A DNA stretch of 7,860 nucleotides. Source: Actinomycetes bacterium. GTDB taxonomy: Bacteria > Actinomycetota > Acidimicrobiia > Acidimicrobiales > Acidimicrobiaceae. The notes beneath the pieces were generated by a model. That model ran no database searches. It saw nothing but the letters and a program-made list of their open reading frames with translations, and was not told the DNA's origin. A program made the translations under genes and the position numbers. The DNA lies in assembly GCA_021819725.1 (NCBI GenBank), contig JAKAQR010000088.1, positions 1 to 7,860 on the forward strand. Direction: 5' to 3'. Positions 1 through 6,566 of the stretch are shown piece after piece (position 1 is the first letter of the stretch; every line of letters begins with the position of its first letter).

Positions 1-237
1 CATTGCCGCAGGGCTTGGGGTCACAGAGCGTGGAGGACAATCGCACGCTGCGCCTACCAAGGCAAAGCACAGCGACCCAGTGAAGCGCACCACCAATCCT
101 CAAGCTGCGTGAGCAACTTAGGAAGCCTCGTCCGTAAGGTCGGGAAGGATGTCACGCCACTGGATCTAGTGAAACCTTGGATCGATTTCTTGGTTAGCGG
201 CGTGTGGATTGCGGAGTGGAACTCGCGCCAGGCGGGT
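1..237. other. No recognisable gene
   Basis: I see no convincing gene here on either strand. The longest minus-strand frame crossing it is rich in Arg, Ser, Trp and Cys in the way of a non-coding frame. The frame that reads as protein further right (238 to about 714, minus) has already met stops by this point. This may be the eroded 3' part of the neighbouring broken gene, or intergenic DNA. Confidence 0.4.
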
Positions 238-991
238 TCACCGAGGTAATTCTCGTTCCTTGGTCCGACGAAACGATGACAGTTCGCGGATGAAGCCTTC
301 CGAAGTGAAGGCGACGGCTCAACATTGATGTCGCCGCACGGCTCGGAAGATCTCGCTCGTGTGCACAGCGAGAACGTGATGGGATGAGAATTGCTCGAGA
401 TCGAGCAGTGCTGCGGTCTCGCTAGCCATCTCAGGTTCGAAGGTTCGGCCCATCGATTTGAGTCGGGGCGCAGCGATGTCCGCGTACAGCTCGGTCGCCA
501 GCGCTGCTGGCCGCCAAGCTCCATAGAAGGAGATGAGTGCACACAGTACACCCTTGTAGCCCAGACCGAGAGGTAGCCCTGGTCCTGAGCGAGGCCGTAA
601 CGACAGCAAAAGGGTGTCGCACACATCGATTGCTATCCCTTTCCCGTCCAGGACGTGCCAGGCGGCTTCGAAACGTCGTCGAACGCCAGGTCCTACTGAC
701 GGGCGGGGACGCCATGGTCGGCTCGCATCTGGGGAGTTCCCGGACAGGATCGAGCCCGAGGATACCGAGTTGACCGTGGATTCGGCGGTCCAGATCGACG
801 ATTGCGCCCAATAGGTAGGTCCTTTGGTGGGGTGTGAGGTGTTTGGCCAAGCTTGGATCGGCATTGCGGAAGGCAATGCAGAGGCCGCGGCGTTGCAAAG
901 CCAACATAATCGCGGAGTCGGAGGTCTGCGCGGAGCCAAAGGGAACAGTCATTGCCTTGGCCGGCACCACCAGGAGTTGATTGGTTTCCAT
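238..991 (-). pseudogene. Broken gene of unknown function downstream of the Rrf2 regulator
   Basis: Two overlapping minus-strand frames each look protein-like over different halves. From the ATG at 991 one frame reads plausibly (METNQLLVVPAKAMTVPFGS onward, through HQRTYLLGAIVDLDRRIHGQ) until about 715. The next frame then takes over (FEAAWHVLDGKGIAIDVCDT, later EIFRAVRRHQC) to a TGA at 319-321. Beyond that stop the same frame still reads plausibly (TSEGFIRELSSFRRTKEREL) to another TGA at 238-240. The simplest reading is one gene with a frameshift near 700-720 and a premature stop at 319-321. It starts 10 bases after the Rrf2 stop codon, so it was probably once cotranscribed with the regulator. 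I do not recognise the family. Alternatives are two short genuine genes, a sequencing error at the frameshift, or chance open frames. Confidence 0.4.
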
Positions 992-1001
992 CGGCTGGAC
1001 A

Positions 1002-1850
1002 TCAGCCAGCGCCTACAGCTATATCCTCGAGAATTCGGGCGATCCTGTTGAGGATTACCCTGACGAGTGGCTCTGGGTCGGTCACCATATTGGTACGAAT
1101 TTTGGCGTGACCTTTCAGTTCGACACGGCGAGCATCGATCGTGATGGGTGTGAGGTCGATTTCGAGGCGAAGCGTATCCTGTGCTACGCCGATCAGTTCG
1201 ATGATGAGGCGGCTGCCGTTCTCCAGTAGGTATGCCATCGAGAGGCTGGCACTCGACAGCGCATCGAGGCTCTGTAGGGTCTCGCGAAACCCATCGATCA
1301 GTTGACGGTCGGTGATCCGACCCAACAGCTGCTCGACGGCGGCCAATGGCAATTCTACATAGCTTGAGTCGTTGGCTTCGAGGACGCGAAAGAAGCGATG
1401 CCCATCAACGGGTTGTTCGTGACTCGTCTCCAGGCGTAGATCTTCCTCGAGGATAGTGGCGAGGGTGATAGTAGTGAGTTGCTCCCGAACGGCTGCGACG
1501 GTAGCTTGCCAGCTGGTATGGAGAGGGCAGACGGTGTCCCAACGACACGGTCCCTCGCCCAGGGCACAATGTTCCGCGCGGAGTGGACCTTCGCCAGCTT
1601 CGACAAGCTCTAGCAATGTGATCGAACTGGGATCGCGAGCTAGACGATAGCCGCCATCTCGCCCAGGCTTGGAGGTTGCGATGTCTGTTCGTACAAGGTC
1701 GGCAAGAATCTGTGAGGCGAAGCTAGCAGGGATGTCCATCTCGGCAACGATCTCCTTGACCTTGGTTGCATCTGGTCGATTGGCCTGCCTGGCGAGGTAG
1801 AGCGCCGCGCGTACGCTATAGTCGCCCCGTCGGGACATTGATAAGTTCAT
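1002..1850 (-). CDS. Rrf2-family Fe-S transcriptional regulator with long C-terminal extension
   Basis: The N-terminal half is a clear Rrf2 winged-helix domain: SRRGDYSVRAALYLAR at the start, an HTH around residues 28-60 (VKEIVAEMDIPASFASQILA), then the wing KPGRDGGYRLARDP. Three cysteines follow (C95, C102, C108; spacing C-x6-C-x5-C), close to the IscR (C-x5-C-x5-C) and NsrR cluster ligands, so a redox- or NO-sensitive [2Fe-2S] or [4Fe-4S] cluster is likely. Typical Rrf2 proteins end near residue 130-165. This one has 282 residues, with about 130 extra residues from roughly 150 onward that I cannot assign. No clear Shine-Dalgarno precedes the ATG at 1850. A second in-frame ATG at 1838 (giving C91, C98, C104) is an equally good start. 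It is transcribed divergently from the redox operon and probably regulates both that operon and itself. Family assignment is firm; the sensed signal is inference. Confidence 0.93.
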   Translation of the reverse strand: MNLSMSRRGDYSVRAALYLARQANRPDATKVKEIVAEMDIPASFASQILADLVRTDIATSKPGRDGGYRLARDPSSITLLELVEAGEGPLRAEHCALGEGPCRWDTVCPLHTSWQATVAAVREQLTTITLATILEEDLRLETSHEQPVDGHRFFRVLEANDSSYVELPLAAVEQLLGRITDRQLIDGFRETLQSLDALSSASLSMAYLLENGSRLIIELIGVAQDTLRLEIDLTPITIDARRVELKGHAKIRTNMVTDPEPLVRVILNRIARILEDIAVGAG

Positions 1851-1871
1851 AAGTAAAGGTTACTACAAGAC

Positions 1872-1900
1872 TTGACAAGTAGAAATCACCCAACTACACT
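1872..1900 (+). promoter_or_regulatory. Promoter of the redox operon
   Basis: A perfect -35 hexamer TTGACA (1872-1877) is followed by a 17-base spacer and the -10 hexamer TACACT (1895-1900, four of six consensus bases). Transcription would start near 1907, leaving a leader of about 60 bases before the GTG at 1967. The -35 overlaps its own near-palindrome CTTGACAAG, which on the minus strand offers TTGTCA. The divergent Rrf2 promoter may therefore share this spot, but its -10 (about 1850-1855) is poor. Confidence 0.7.
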
Positions 1901-1929
1901 AACTATTAGTTCAAAACTAACCAATAGTG
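1897..1929. promoter_or_regulatory. Inverted repeat, candidate Rrf2 operator
   Basis: CACTAACTATTAGTT (1897-1911), a 3-base centre CAA, then AACTAACCAATAGTG (1915-1929). The arms agree at 11 of 15 positions: the inner TTAGTT/AACTAA and outer CACTA/TAGTG blocks match perfectly, and the mismatches are four adjacent bases. It covers the end of the -10 element and the expected transcription start, so a bound dimer would block transcription. The adjacent Rrf2 gene makes that protein the obvious ligand; binding is not shown. Confidence 0.55.
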
Positions 1930-1953
1930 ATGAACCTAGAGTATGAGTGTGCT

Positions 1954-1961
1954 GAGGAGGG
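1954..1961 (+). promoter_or_regulatory. Shine-Dalgarno that decides the membrane polyferredoxin start
   Basis: GAGGAGGG sits 5 bases before GTG 1967. An upstream in-frame ATG at 1943 has no comparable site and lies before this motif, so the GTG is the better start even though it is not ATG. Confidence 0.75.
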
Positions 1962-1966
1962 AAGCG

Positions 1967-3514
1967 GTGACGAAAGTTGAACCGACGAAGATCAAGCTGT
2001 TAACCGATGATACGATCCCGAAGCGTCTTCACATCCCAGTGGTGGCGAGCGAGGATCGATTCAAGGAGACAGATCCGCCCAAGAGGGGCAACCTGGCCAA
2101 TCATCCGATGATTGCTCGCGTGTTGTCCAAACGAGTAACCCAGTTTCTGCTGATCATTCCAAATCAGATTATTTTTTGGCTCGTCATCTTTCTTGGATTC
2201 CTAGGCGTGGTGGATCCGGGCATCAACTTTGCGACGGCCATCACCTGGTATCTCTGGTTCTGTCTTGTCTTTGTTATGATGGCCGTTATTGGGCGGGCGT
2301 GGTGTTCGATGTGTCCGTTTGGTGGCTTCGCCGAGTGGATTCAGCGTCGCACCTTCTTCAAGCGCCTACAAAAGCCACTCGGGTTGGGTCGCAAGCTGCC
2401 AGAGAGCTGGGCTCAGTGGGGCTTTACTCTTTCAGTTGGCACCTTCGTGTTGCTCACTTTCTTCGAGGAGTACTTCAACATCGCTGGTCCGGGTACCCCT
2501 CGTGACACCTCGATTATGGTGCTCGGCATCGTGGTTTCGGCGGTAACGTTCTACCTTGTCTTCGAGCGCAGAACCTTCTGCCGTTACTTCTGCCCGCTTT
2601 CCGCACTCATTGGATCGGTTGGATCGATGGGGTCGGTTGCTGGCTTTCGTACCAATGATCGTGCGGTTTGTCTCGCTTGCACCACGAAGGACTGCATGCG
2701 AGGTGGGAGTTCCGGTTATGGATGTCCCTGGTACACATGGCCAGGGTCGGCCGAGTCAAACGCCGCTTGTGGGCTGTGCACTGAGTGCTACAAGGCGTGC
2801 CCATCGAACAACGTTGGCTTCTATCTTCAGAGTCCATTGACCTCGGTCATCGCACCAAAGCGCCGCCGCGCTGACATTGCGTGGTCGGTAGCTCTCTTGT
2901 GGGGTTTGGTTCTGTACCAGCAGGTCAACGCTACCAATGTCTACGCAAGCGTGGATGGTTTCCTCAACAATCTCACCGGATGGAATCACTATCCGAATCC
3001 GATTGACTACCTCGCCATCATCATCATTTGTGCGCTGCTTACGGCTGGGATCTTTAAGGGCTATCAGATGTTGTTCCTTGATCCAGGTAAGGGCGTACAT
3101 GCTGCCGGCAACTTCATGGAGAAGGTCAGTCCATTTCGCCAGGTCTTCTTGCCGCTATCGTACGCACTAATTCCCGTCGTCGGTATGGATTACTTTGCTC
3201 GACAGTTGCCCAAGTTCTTCAAGCACGTGCCTCGGTTGATCCCAGCTATCGTCCAGATCTTTGGTGTCAACACTTCGAAGTGGTCGCTCGTGAACTATCA
3301 CCTGCTCTCGAACCCATCGATCGTTGACGTCCAGGTTGCGGTGATGGCGATCGGGGTCATCGGCAGCGTCTATGCGGTGCTCAAGATCTTTCGACGGGAT
3401 CTCGCACCTCTGACCCAACATGTGGTCGGTGCGAAGGTGGCTGCGGTCACACTTATGGTGGCTCTTGGAGGAGTCGCTGGTTGGTTGTATATCATTATGC
3501 ATGCAGCGTCGTAG
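1967..3514 (+). CDS. NapH/NosR-like membrane-bound 4Fe-4S polyferredoxin
   Basis: A polytopic membrane electron-transfer protein of the NapH/NosR/CcoG-type 4Fe-4S family, 515 residues from GTG 1967 (523 from ATG 1943). Numbered from the GTG, hydrophobic segments lie near 57-82, 89-109, 150-168, 182-199, 302-322, 347-363, 392-409, 452-475 and 489-511. The hallmark paired motifs are WCSMCPFGG (C113, C116) and FCRYFCPLS (C205, C209), each next to a membrane segment. A cytoplasmic-type cluster domain follows: C235, C238, C243, C253, then C268-x2-C271-x2-C274-x3-C278-Pro. No N-terminal FMN-binding or periplasmic domain like that of NosR is present. It ends 11 bases before the next start, so the two proteins are surely cotranscribed. 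It probably relays electrons between the quinone pool (or another membrane partner) and the downstream oxidoreductase. The role is inferred; the family is solid. Confidence 0.9.
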   Translation: MTKVEPTKIKLLTDDTIPKRLHIPVVASEDRFKETDPPKRGNLANHPMIARVLSKRVTQFLLIIPNQIIFWLVIFLGFLGVVDPGINFATAITWYLWFCLVFVMMAVIGRAWCSMCPFGGFAEWIQRRTFFKRLQKPLGLGRKLPESWAQWGFTLSVGTFVLLTFFEEYFNIAGPGTPRDTSIMVLGIVVSAVTFYLVFERRTFCRYFCPLSALIGSVGSMGSVAGFRTNDRAVCLACTTKDCMRGGSSGYGCPWYTWPGSAESNAACGLCTECYKACPSNNVGFYLQSPLTSVIAPKRRRADIAWSVALLWGLVLYQQVNATNVYASVDGFLNNLTGWNHYPNPIDYLAIIIICALLTAGIFKGYQMLFLDPGKGVHAAGNFMEKVSPFRQVFLPLSYALIPVVGMDYFARQLPKFFKHVPRLIPAIVQIFGVNTSKWSLVNYHLLSNPSIVDVQVAVMAIGVIGSVYAVLKIFRRDLAPLTQHVVGAKVAAVTLMVALGGVAGWLYIIMHAAS

Positions 3515-3521
3515 AGGTGAT
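3514..3521 (+). promoter_or_regulatory. Shine-Dalgarno of the oxidoreductase gene
   Basis: GAGGTGAT is an uninterrupted match to the anti-Shine-Dalgarno end of 16S rRNA and stands 4 bases before ATG 3526. It starts on the last base of the upstream stop codon. This favours ATG 3526 over the in-frame ATG at 3520, which lies inside the motif, and over the TTG at 3481 inside the preceding gene. Confidence 0.75.
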
Positions 3522-3525
3522 GAAG

Positions 3526-5904
3526 ATGCAAACAAATGAATTTCCACAGGTTACCGTACTCAAGGATCGGTGCTCAGGTTGCCAAGAGTGCCTGGTGCGC
3601 TGCCCAGTGTCAGCGATCACGCTCGATGAGTTCACTTACACGGTCGATGTCGACGAGGCTATCTGCGTTGCGTGCCATCAATGTGAGCGTACCTGTCCCT
3701 TCTCTGCTATCCACGTTGAAGGTGAGCCAAGAGTTCAAGGGCGTGTGCCAGCTCATCTCTTTGAGCCCGCGGACGTCCGAGCCGACCTGCACGAGGTTCG
3801 GGTTGGCTTTCTGTCGGACGAGGAGCTTGTCGCAGAGGCGAGTCGTTGCTTGAATTGTCCAGATGCTACATGCATACGCGGGTGCCCTACGCATAACGAT
3901 ATCCCTGCGTTCATTGAGCGTGCTCGTAATTTGGACTTTGTAGGTGCGAGAGAAGTGCTTTTAGCAACGTCGTCGATGCCAGAGATCTGCTCTCGGGTCT
4001 GCGATACCGGAACTCAGTGCGAAGGAGCCTGCTCGCTCGCCCTTGCTGGCGATATGCCGGTGGCAATCCATGAGATCGAGCGCTATCTCGCGGACCGCAG
4101 TGAGCCACGTATTGCCAACGCAGAGCCGGTTGGGCTTTCGGTAGCGATTATCGGGGGAGGTCCTGCAGGAATCGGCGTTGCCGATGTCGTCGCCCGCGGA
4201 GGCGGACGCGCGACGATCTTCGAGGCAGAACCGGAGATTGGCGGTTTGCTGCGTTCGGGGATTCCTGAGTTTACTTTGCCAAATGCTGTGGTATCGAGGG
4301 TTGCATGGCAGCTTGAAGGCTTAGGGGTCCAGGTAGTCACGAATACCAGGGTTTCGCTCGAGGTCTTGGACGATCTTGCACACTCGTACGACGCGGTAGT
4401 GATTGCTCAGGGCGCGAATGCACCGCTGCCGATTACGGCGGCGGGCAAAGAGAGTGTTCATGTCACCGAGGCCAACGACTTCCTGGGTCGGGCGTATCGC
4501 GCCATTCGCGAGGGATCGGAGCTTGGGACTAACGCGACCGACGGAGAACTCAGTGTTCTAGTGGTCGGTGCGGGCAATACCGCCATGGATGTCGCGAGAA
4601 TGACGAGGAGACTCGGAGGAGGCGCGACCTGCGTCGACTGGATGGACAAGCGATTCTCTTTGGTGCGTCCGGATGAGCTTGGCGAGGCTGAACACGAAGG
4701 TGTCGAGGTGCTTTTCTCGGTCACGGTTGCCAGCTTGCGCCCCTTGGCGAACGGTCGCATCGCGGCTACTTTGGTCGAGACGGTGCAGGAGGAACGCCAA
4801 CAACGTCCGAAGGTAACCGATAAGGTGTTCCGGGTCATGGAGGTGGACGAGGTCGTCGCCGCGCTTGGTTATCGTATCGAGCCAGAGCTTCTAGCGAACT
4901 TCCCGTCGTTGCCCGTGCGCAAGGAGGTGCCGGTTATCAAGGATCGTCACTGGATGGCTAGTGGGATCTTCAACGGGCTGCCAAACGACGTTTCGCGGCG
5001 CATGCCAGTCGGAGAGCTGGCTGTCGGGCGAGAGCGAGCGCGATCGCGTGCACAGTTCGCATTGGGCGATCGAGTATTTGTGGTTGGTGACTCACTGATC
5101 GGCCCATCCACAGTGGTCGAGGCGATGGCCCAAGGGCGCAAGCTGGGAGCGAGCCTTCTGGCACGGTCGTCGCGTCTTGCGCCGTCCTTCGTAGGGCGAC
5201 TGCGGCCTCCACGAGTGCTCATCAGCATCGATTCTCCCGGCGGAACGACGAGAGCGCTTGCACTGAGGTTGGCGGAGCTGCTGAGCGCGGTGGCAGGCGA
5301 TATTGTCGCCGTACCTGTTGACCAGGTGACACCTGAATTGGTTGGTGACTTTGACCTGCTCATCGTGGCTACATGGGTAGATGGCCTAGTAGTCGGTGGA
5401 CAGCACGCGAGTCAGGCGACTGCCCGTCTTGTGGATCAGCTCATTAAGGGGACTCCGACGCAAGTCGCGGTGCTGATGACATTCGGATTCGACCCCGGCC
5501 ATGCGATGGACCACCTCGCTGATGCGATCGTTGCTCGGGGTTTGGATGTGGTAGCTCGCCGCGCCATGAAGAGCGACGCTGAAGGACTGTTCGAGTTCGC
5601 ACAGGACGTCTGTGTTGGGGCTTGGCCTGATGTAACCGCTGAGGGCTTGCTCAAGGCAGTGGTGGAGAATGGCGACATCTCACCAGACAGTATTGCCGGG
5701 GCGATTGGCATCAGGCCAGAACTGGCGGCCACGGTGGCTCGAGGTGTGAACGAATTGCGGGCTTTGCAAGGCAGTAGTGAGACGCTGACGAAGGTTATGG
5801 CTAGTGTCAACGAGTTACAGGCGTGGATTGATGCGTGGAACCGGAAGGACCGGGCGCAGTGGCAGCCATCAGCACGCCGGTCTCACGCGAGCATCAAGGC
5901 ATAA
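3526..5904 (+). CDS. Ferredoxin-GltD/NfnL-type FAD oxidoreductase-flavodoxin-like fusion
   Basis: A 792-residue multi-module cytoplasmic oxidoreductase with no signal peptide. Residues 8-65 are a 2[4Fe-4S] ferredoxin (C16, C19, C22, C26-Pro; C47, C50, C53, C57-Pro). Residues 90-190 are the Fe-S domain of glutamate synthase small subunit-like proteins (C108, C111, C116, C120 and C155, C159, C165, C169). GGGPAG at 210-215 binds FAD, VVGAGNTAMD at 346-355 binds NAD(P)H, and VFVVGDSLIGPSTVVEAMAQ from 517 closes the FAD domain. Residues 563-700 have a flavodoxin-like alpha/beta pattern: strand RVLISI, a Gly/Thr loop SPGGTTR, strand FDLLIVATWVDG, strand VAVLMTFGF. About 85 residues of unknown role end the protein. 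It should pass electrons between Fe-S clusters, flavins and NAD(P)H, with the upstream membrane protein as likely partner. It is unlikely to be a real glutamate synthase subunit: no large subunit is nearby and the fusions differ. The substrate is unknown. Confidence 0.9.
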   Translation: MQTNEFPQVTVLKDRCSGCQECLVRCPVSAITLDEFTYTVDVDEAICVACHQCERTCPFSAIHVEGEPRVQGRVPAHLFEPADVRADLHEVRVGFLSDEELVAEASRCLNCPDATCIRGCPTHNDIPAFIERARNLDFVGAREVLLATSSMPEICSRVCDTGTQCEGACSLALAGDMPVAIHEIERYLADRSEPRIANAEPVGLSVAIIGGGPAGIGVADVVARGGGRATIFEAEPEIGGLLRSGIPEFTLPNAVVSRVAWQLEGLGVQVVTNTRVSLEVLDDLAHSYDAVVIAQGANAPLPITAAGKESVHVTEANDFLGRAYRAIREGSELGTNATDGELSVLVVGAGNTAMDVARMTRRLGGGATCVDWMDKRFSLVRPDELGEAEHEGVEVLFSVTVASLRPLANGRIAATLVETVQEERQQRPKVTDKVFRVMEVDEVVAALGYRIEPELLANFPSLPVRKEVPVIKDRHWMASGIFNGLPNDVSRRMPVGELAVGRERARSRAQFALGDRVFVVGDSLIGPSTVVEAMAQGRKLGASLLARSSRLAPSFVGRLRPPRVLISIDSPGGTTRALALRLAELLSAVAGDIVAVPVDQVTPELVGDFDLLIVATWVDGLVVGGQHASQATARLVDQLIKGTPTQVAVLMTFGFDPGHAMDHLADAIVARGLDVVARRAMKSDAEGLFEFAQDVCVGAWPDVTAEGLLKAVVENGDISPDSIAGAIGIRPELAATVARGVNELRALQGSSETLTKVMASVNELQAWIDAWNRKDRAQWQPSARRSHASIKA

Positions 5905-5905
5905 T

Positions 5906-6124
5906 ATGAAAAACCTCATCCCCTCGGCACACAACCCTAGGGCAGCTTCGGTTGCCCTAGGGGAGGGGGTTTACCCCATCTCGGACACAACCCTCACAGA
6001 CCTCATCCCCTCGGCACACAACCCTAGGGCAGCTTCGGTTGCCCTAGGGGAGGGGATTTACCCCATCTCGGACACAACCCTCACAGGCCTCATCCCCTCG
6101 GCACACAACCCTGGATGGGATTAG
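5906..6124 (+). CDS. Possible 72-residue peptide made of a 29-residue tandem repeat
   Basis: An ATG one base after the oxidoreductase stop opens a frame running through the whole repeat array to TAG 6122-6124. It begins MKNLIPSAHNPRAA and repeats a 29-residue unit (LIPSAHNPRAASVALGEG, then V/I, YPISDTTLT, then D/G) twice, with a third copy cut after LIPSAHNP. A weak AAGG (5896-5899) lies 6 bases before the ATG. The 87-base period keeps the frame, and this is the only one of six frames open through the units. It has no signal peptide, Cys or known domain. The strong RNA hairpins in the same DNA argue that the repeats act as RNA and that the frame may be accidental. Possible alternatives are a small repeat peptide or a precursor peptide; neither is supported beyond the open frame. 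Confidence 0.25.
   Translation: MKNLIPSAHNPRAASVALGEGVYPISDTTLTDLIPSAHNPRAASVALGEGIYPISDTTLTGLIPSAHNPGWD
5918..5970 (+). ncRNA. Large UUCG-capped hairpin in repeat unit 1
   Basis: A 12-base-pair stem, CCCTAGGGCAGC (5935-5946) with GTTGCCCTAGGG (5951-5962), closes on a C(TTCG)G tetraloop; one pair is G-U. An outer stem pairs ATCCCCTC (5918-5925) with GAGGGGGT (5963-5970), leaving a 9-base one-sided bulge GGCACACAA. The G-U pair and the UUCG loop form only in the plus-strand RNA, so the operon transcript is the likely carrier. No T-tract follows, so it is not a standard intrinsic terminator. It may stabilise the 3' end, stop transcription with a cofactor, or bind a protein. Confidence 0.7.
6005..6057 (+). 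ncRNA. Large UUCG-capped hairpin in repeat unit 2
   Basis: Same structure as unit 1, shifted 87 bases: inner stem 6022-6033 with 6038-6049, loop TTCG 6034-6037, outer stem ATCCCCTC (6005-6012) with GAGGGGAT (6050-6057). The only internal difference from unit 1 (A6056 in place of G) turns a G-U pair into an A-U pair, so the outer stem is perfect here. A change that preserves pairing supports a functional RNA fold, though one position is little evidence. Confidence 0.7.
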
Positions 6125-6495
6125 CGCCAGGCTAACCGATGCTCGCTGGTTTGTCAAGTTCGCTGGCCGGTTGGGCAAGTGGCGGTTCGAGAGCTTCTGC
6201 CTCCGTAGCGTGTCGGTTCGCGGATTTATGCCGGGATCGGGCTTGCTCGTGCGAGGCGATGGAAGGTGTGGCGAACCTTTGGTTGGGTGCGCATATCGTG
6301 AGCTGAGGGCCCGCTATCGATACTTGAGTTAGAGTTTCCGGGGGATGCGTTTCGTCGGCACACTCGCAGGGAGCGGTGACGTGGTGGCAAATAATTTGGT
6401 GCTATCAACAGGCGTGTGGGTGTCAAAGTTCTTGGATCCGGACCACTCTACCGGTACAGGGGCATTTGGTGTTCAACCAGGAGCGTGCGTCAGGA

Positions 6496-6524
6496 TTGGC
6501 CAGAGCTGCATAAGTATCCATAAT
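6496..6524 (+). promoter_or_regulatory. Possible sigma70-type promoter in the gene-poor region
   Basis: TTGGCC (6496-6501), a 17-base spacer, then CATAAT (6519-6524, five of six consensus bases). A transcript would start near 6531 and soon meet the hairpin at 6567-6590. No gene follows at once, so it may be a chance match or serve a short RNA. Confidence 0.25.
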
Positions 6525-6566
6525 TCAGTTGTATAGTCGAGATACGTCCAGCGCAAGTGCATAAAA

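Larger units (their letters stand above)
5914..6112 (+). repeat. 87-base tandem repeat, two full units and a truncated third
   Basis: Unit 1 (5914-6000) and unit 2 (6001-6087) differ at only two positions: G5969/A6056 and A6000/G6087. Unit 3 (6088-6112) keeps the first 25 bases and then diverges. The array starts 9 bases after the oxidoreductase stop codon. Within each unit a short core, TCGG(C)ACACAACCCT, occurs twice (5924-5938 and 5981-5994 in unit 1), and unit 3 breaks off exactly at the end of that core. The near identity suggests recent duplication or active homogenisation. Confidence 0.95.

Noticed and set aside
428..460. tRNA-like GGTTCGAA stretch
   Set aside because: The T-loop-like words are present, but no acceptor, D or anticodon stems can be folded around them.
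54..626. 190-codon minus-strand open frame as a gene
   Set aside because: Its composition (many Arg, Ser, Trp, Cys, no clear hydrophobic core pattern) is that of a non-coding frame, and a neighbouring frame reads better over the same bases.
1943..1966. ATG 1943 as start of the membrane polyferredoxin
   Set aside because: It lies ahead of the strong GAGGAGGG site that is well spaced for GTG 1967 and has no such site itself.
3481..3525. TTG 3481 as start of the fusion oxidoreductase
   Set aside because: It would overlap the upstream gene by 34 bases without a ribosome site; GAGGTGAT fits ATG 3526, and the ferredoxin domain begins after it.
4458..4838. Antisense open frames inside the oxidoreductase gene
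   Set aside because: They are opposite-strand shadows of a well supported coding region and carry no recognisable domain.
3526..5904. Glutamate synthase small subunit (gltD)
   Set aside because: The core is homologous, but extra ferredoxin and flavodoxin-like parts, the membrane Fe-S partner and the absence of a large subunit gene argue for another role.
5935..5977. Standard intrinsic terminator
   Set aside because: The strong hairpin is followed by GAGGGGGTTTACCCC, not by a run of T. A terminating role remains possible but not by the usual signature.
5914..6112. CRISPR array
   Set aside because: The whole 87-base unit is repeated with no unique spacers, and the repeats carry a 12-pair hairpin; no cas genes are in the window.
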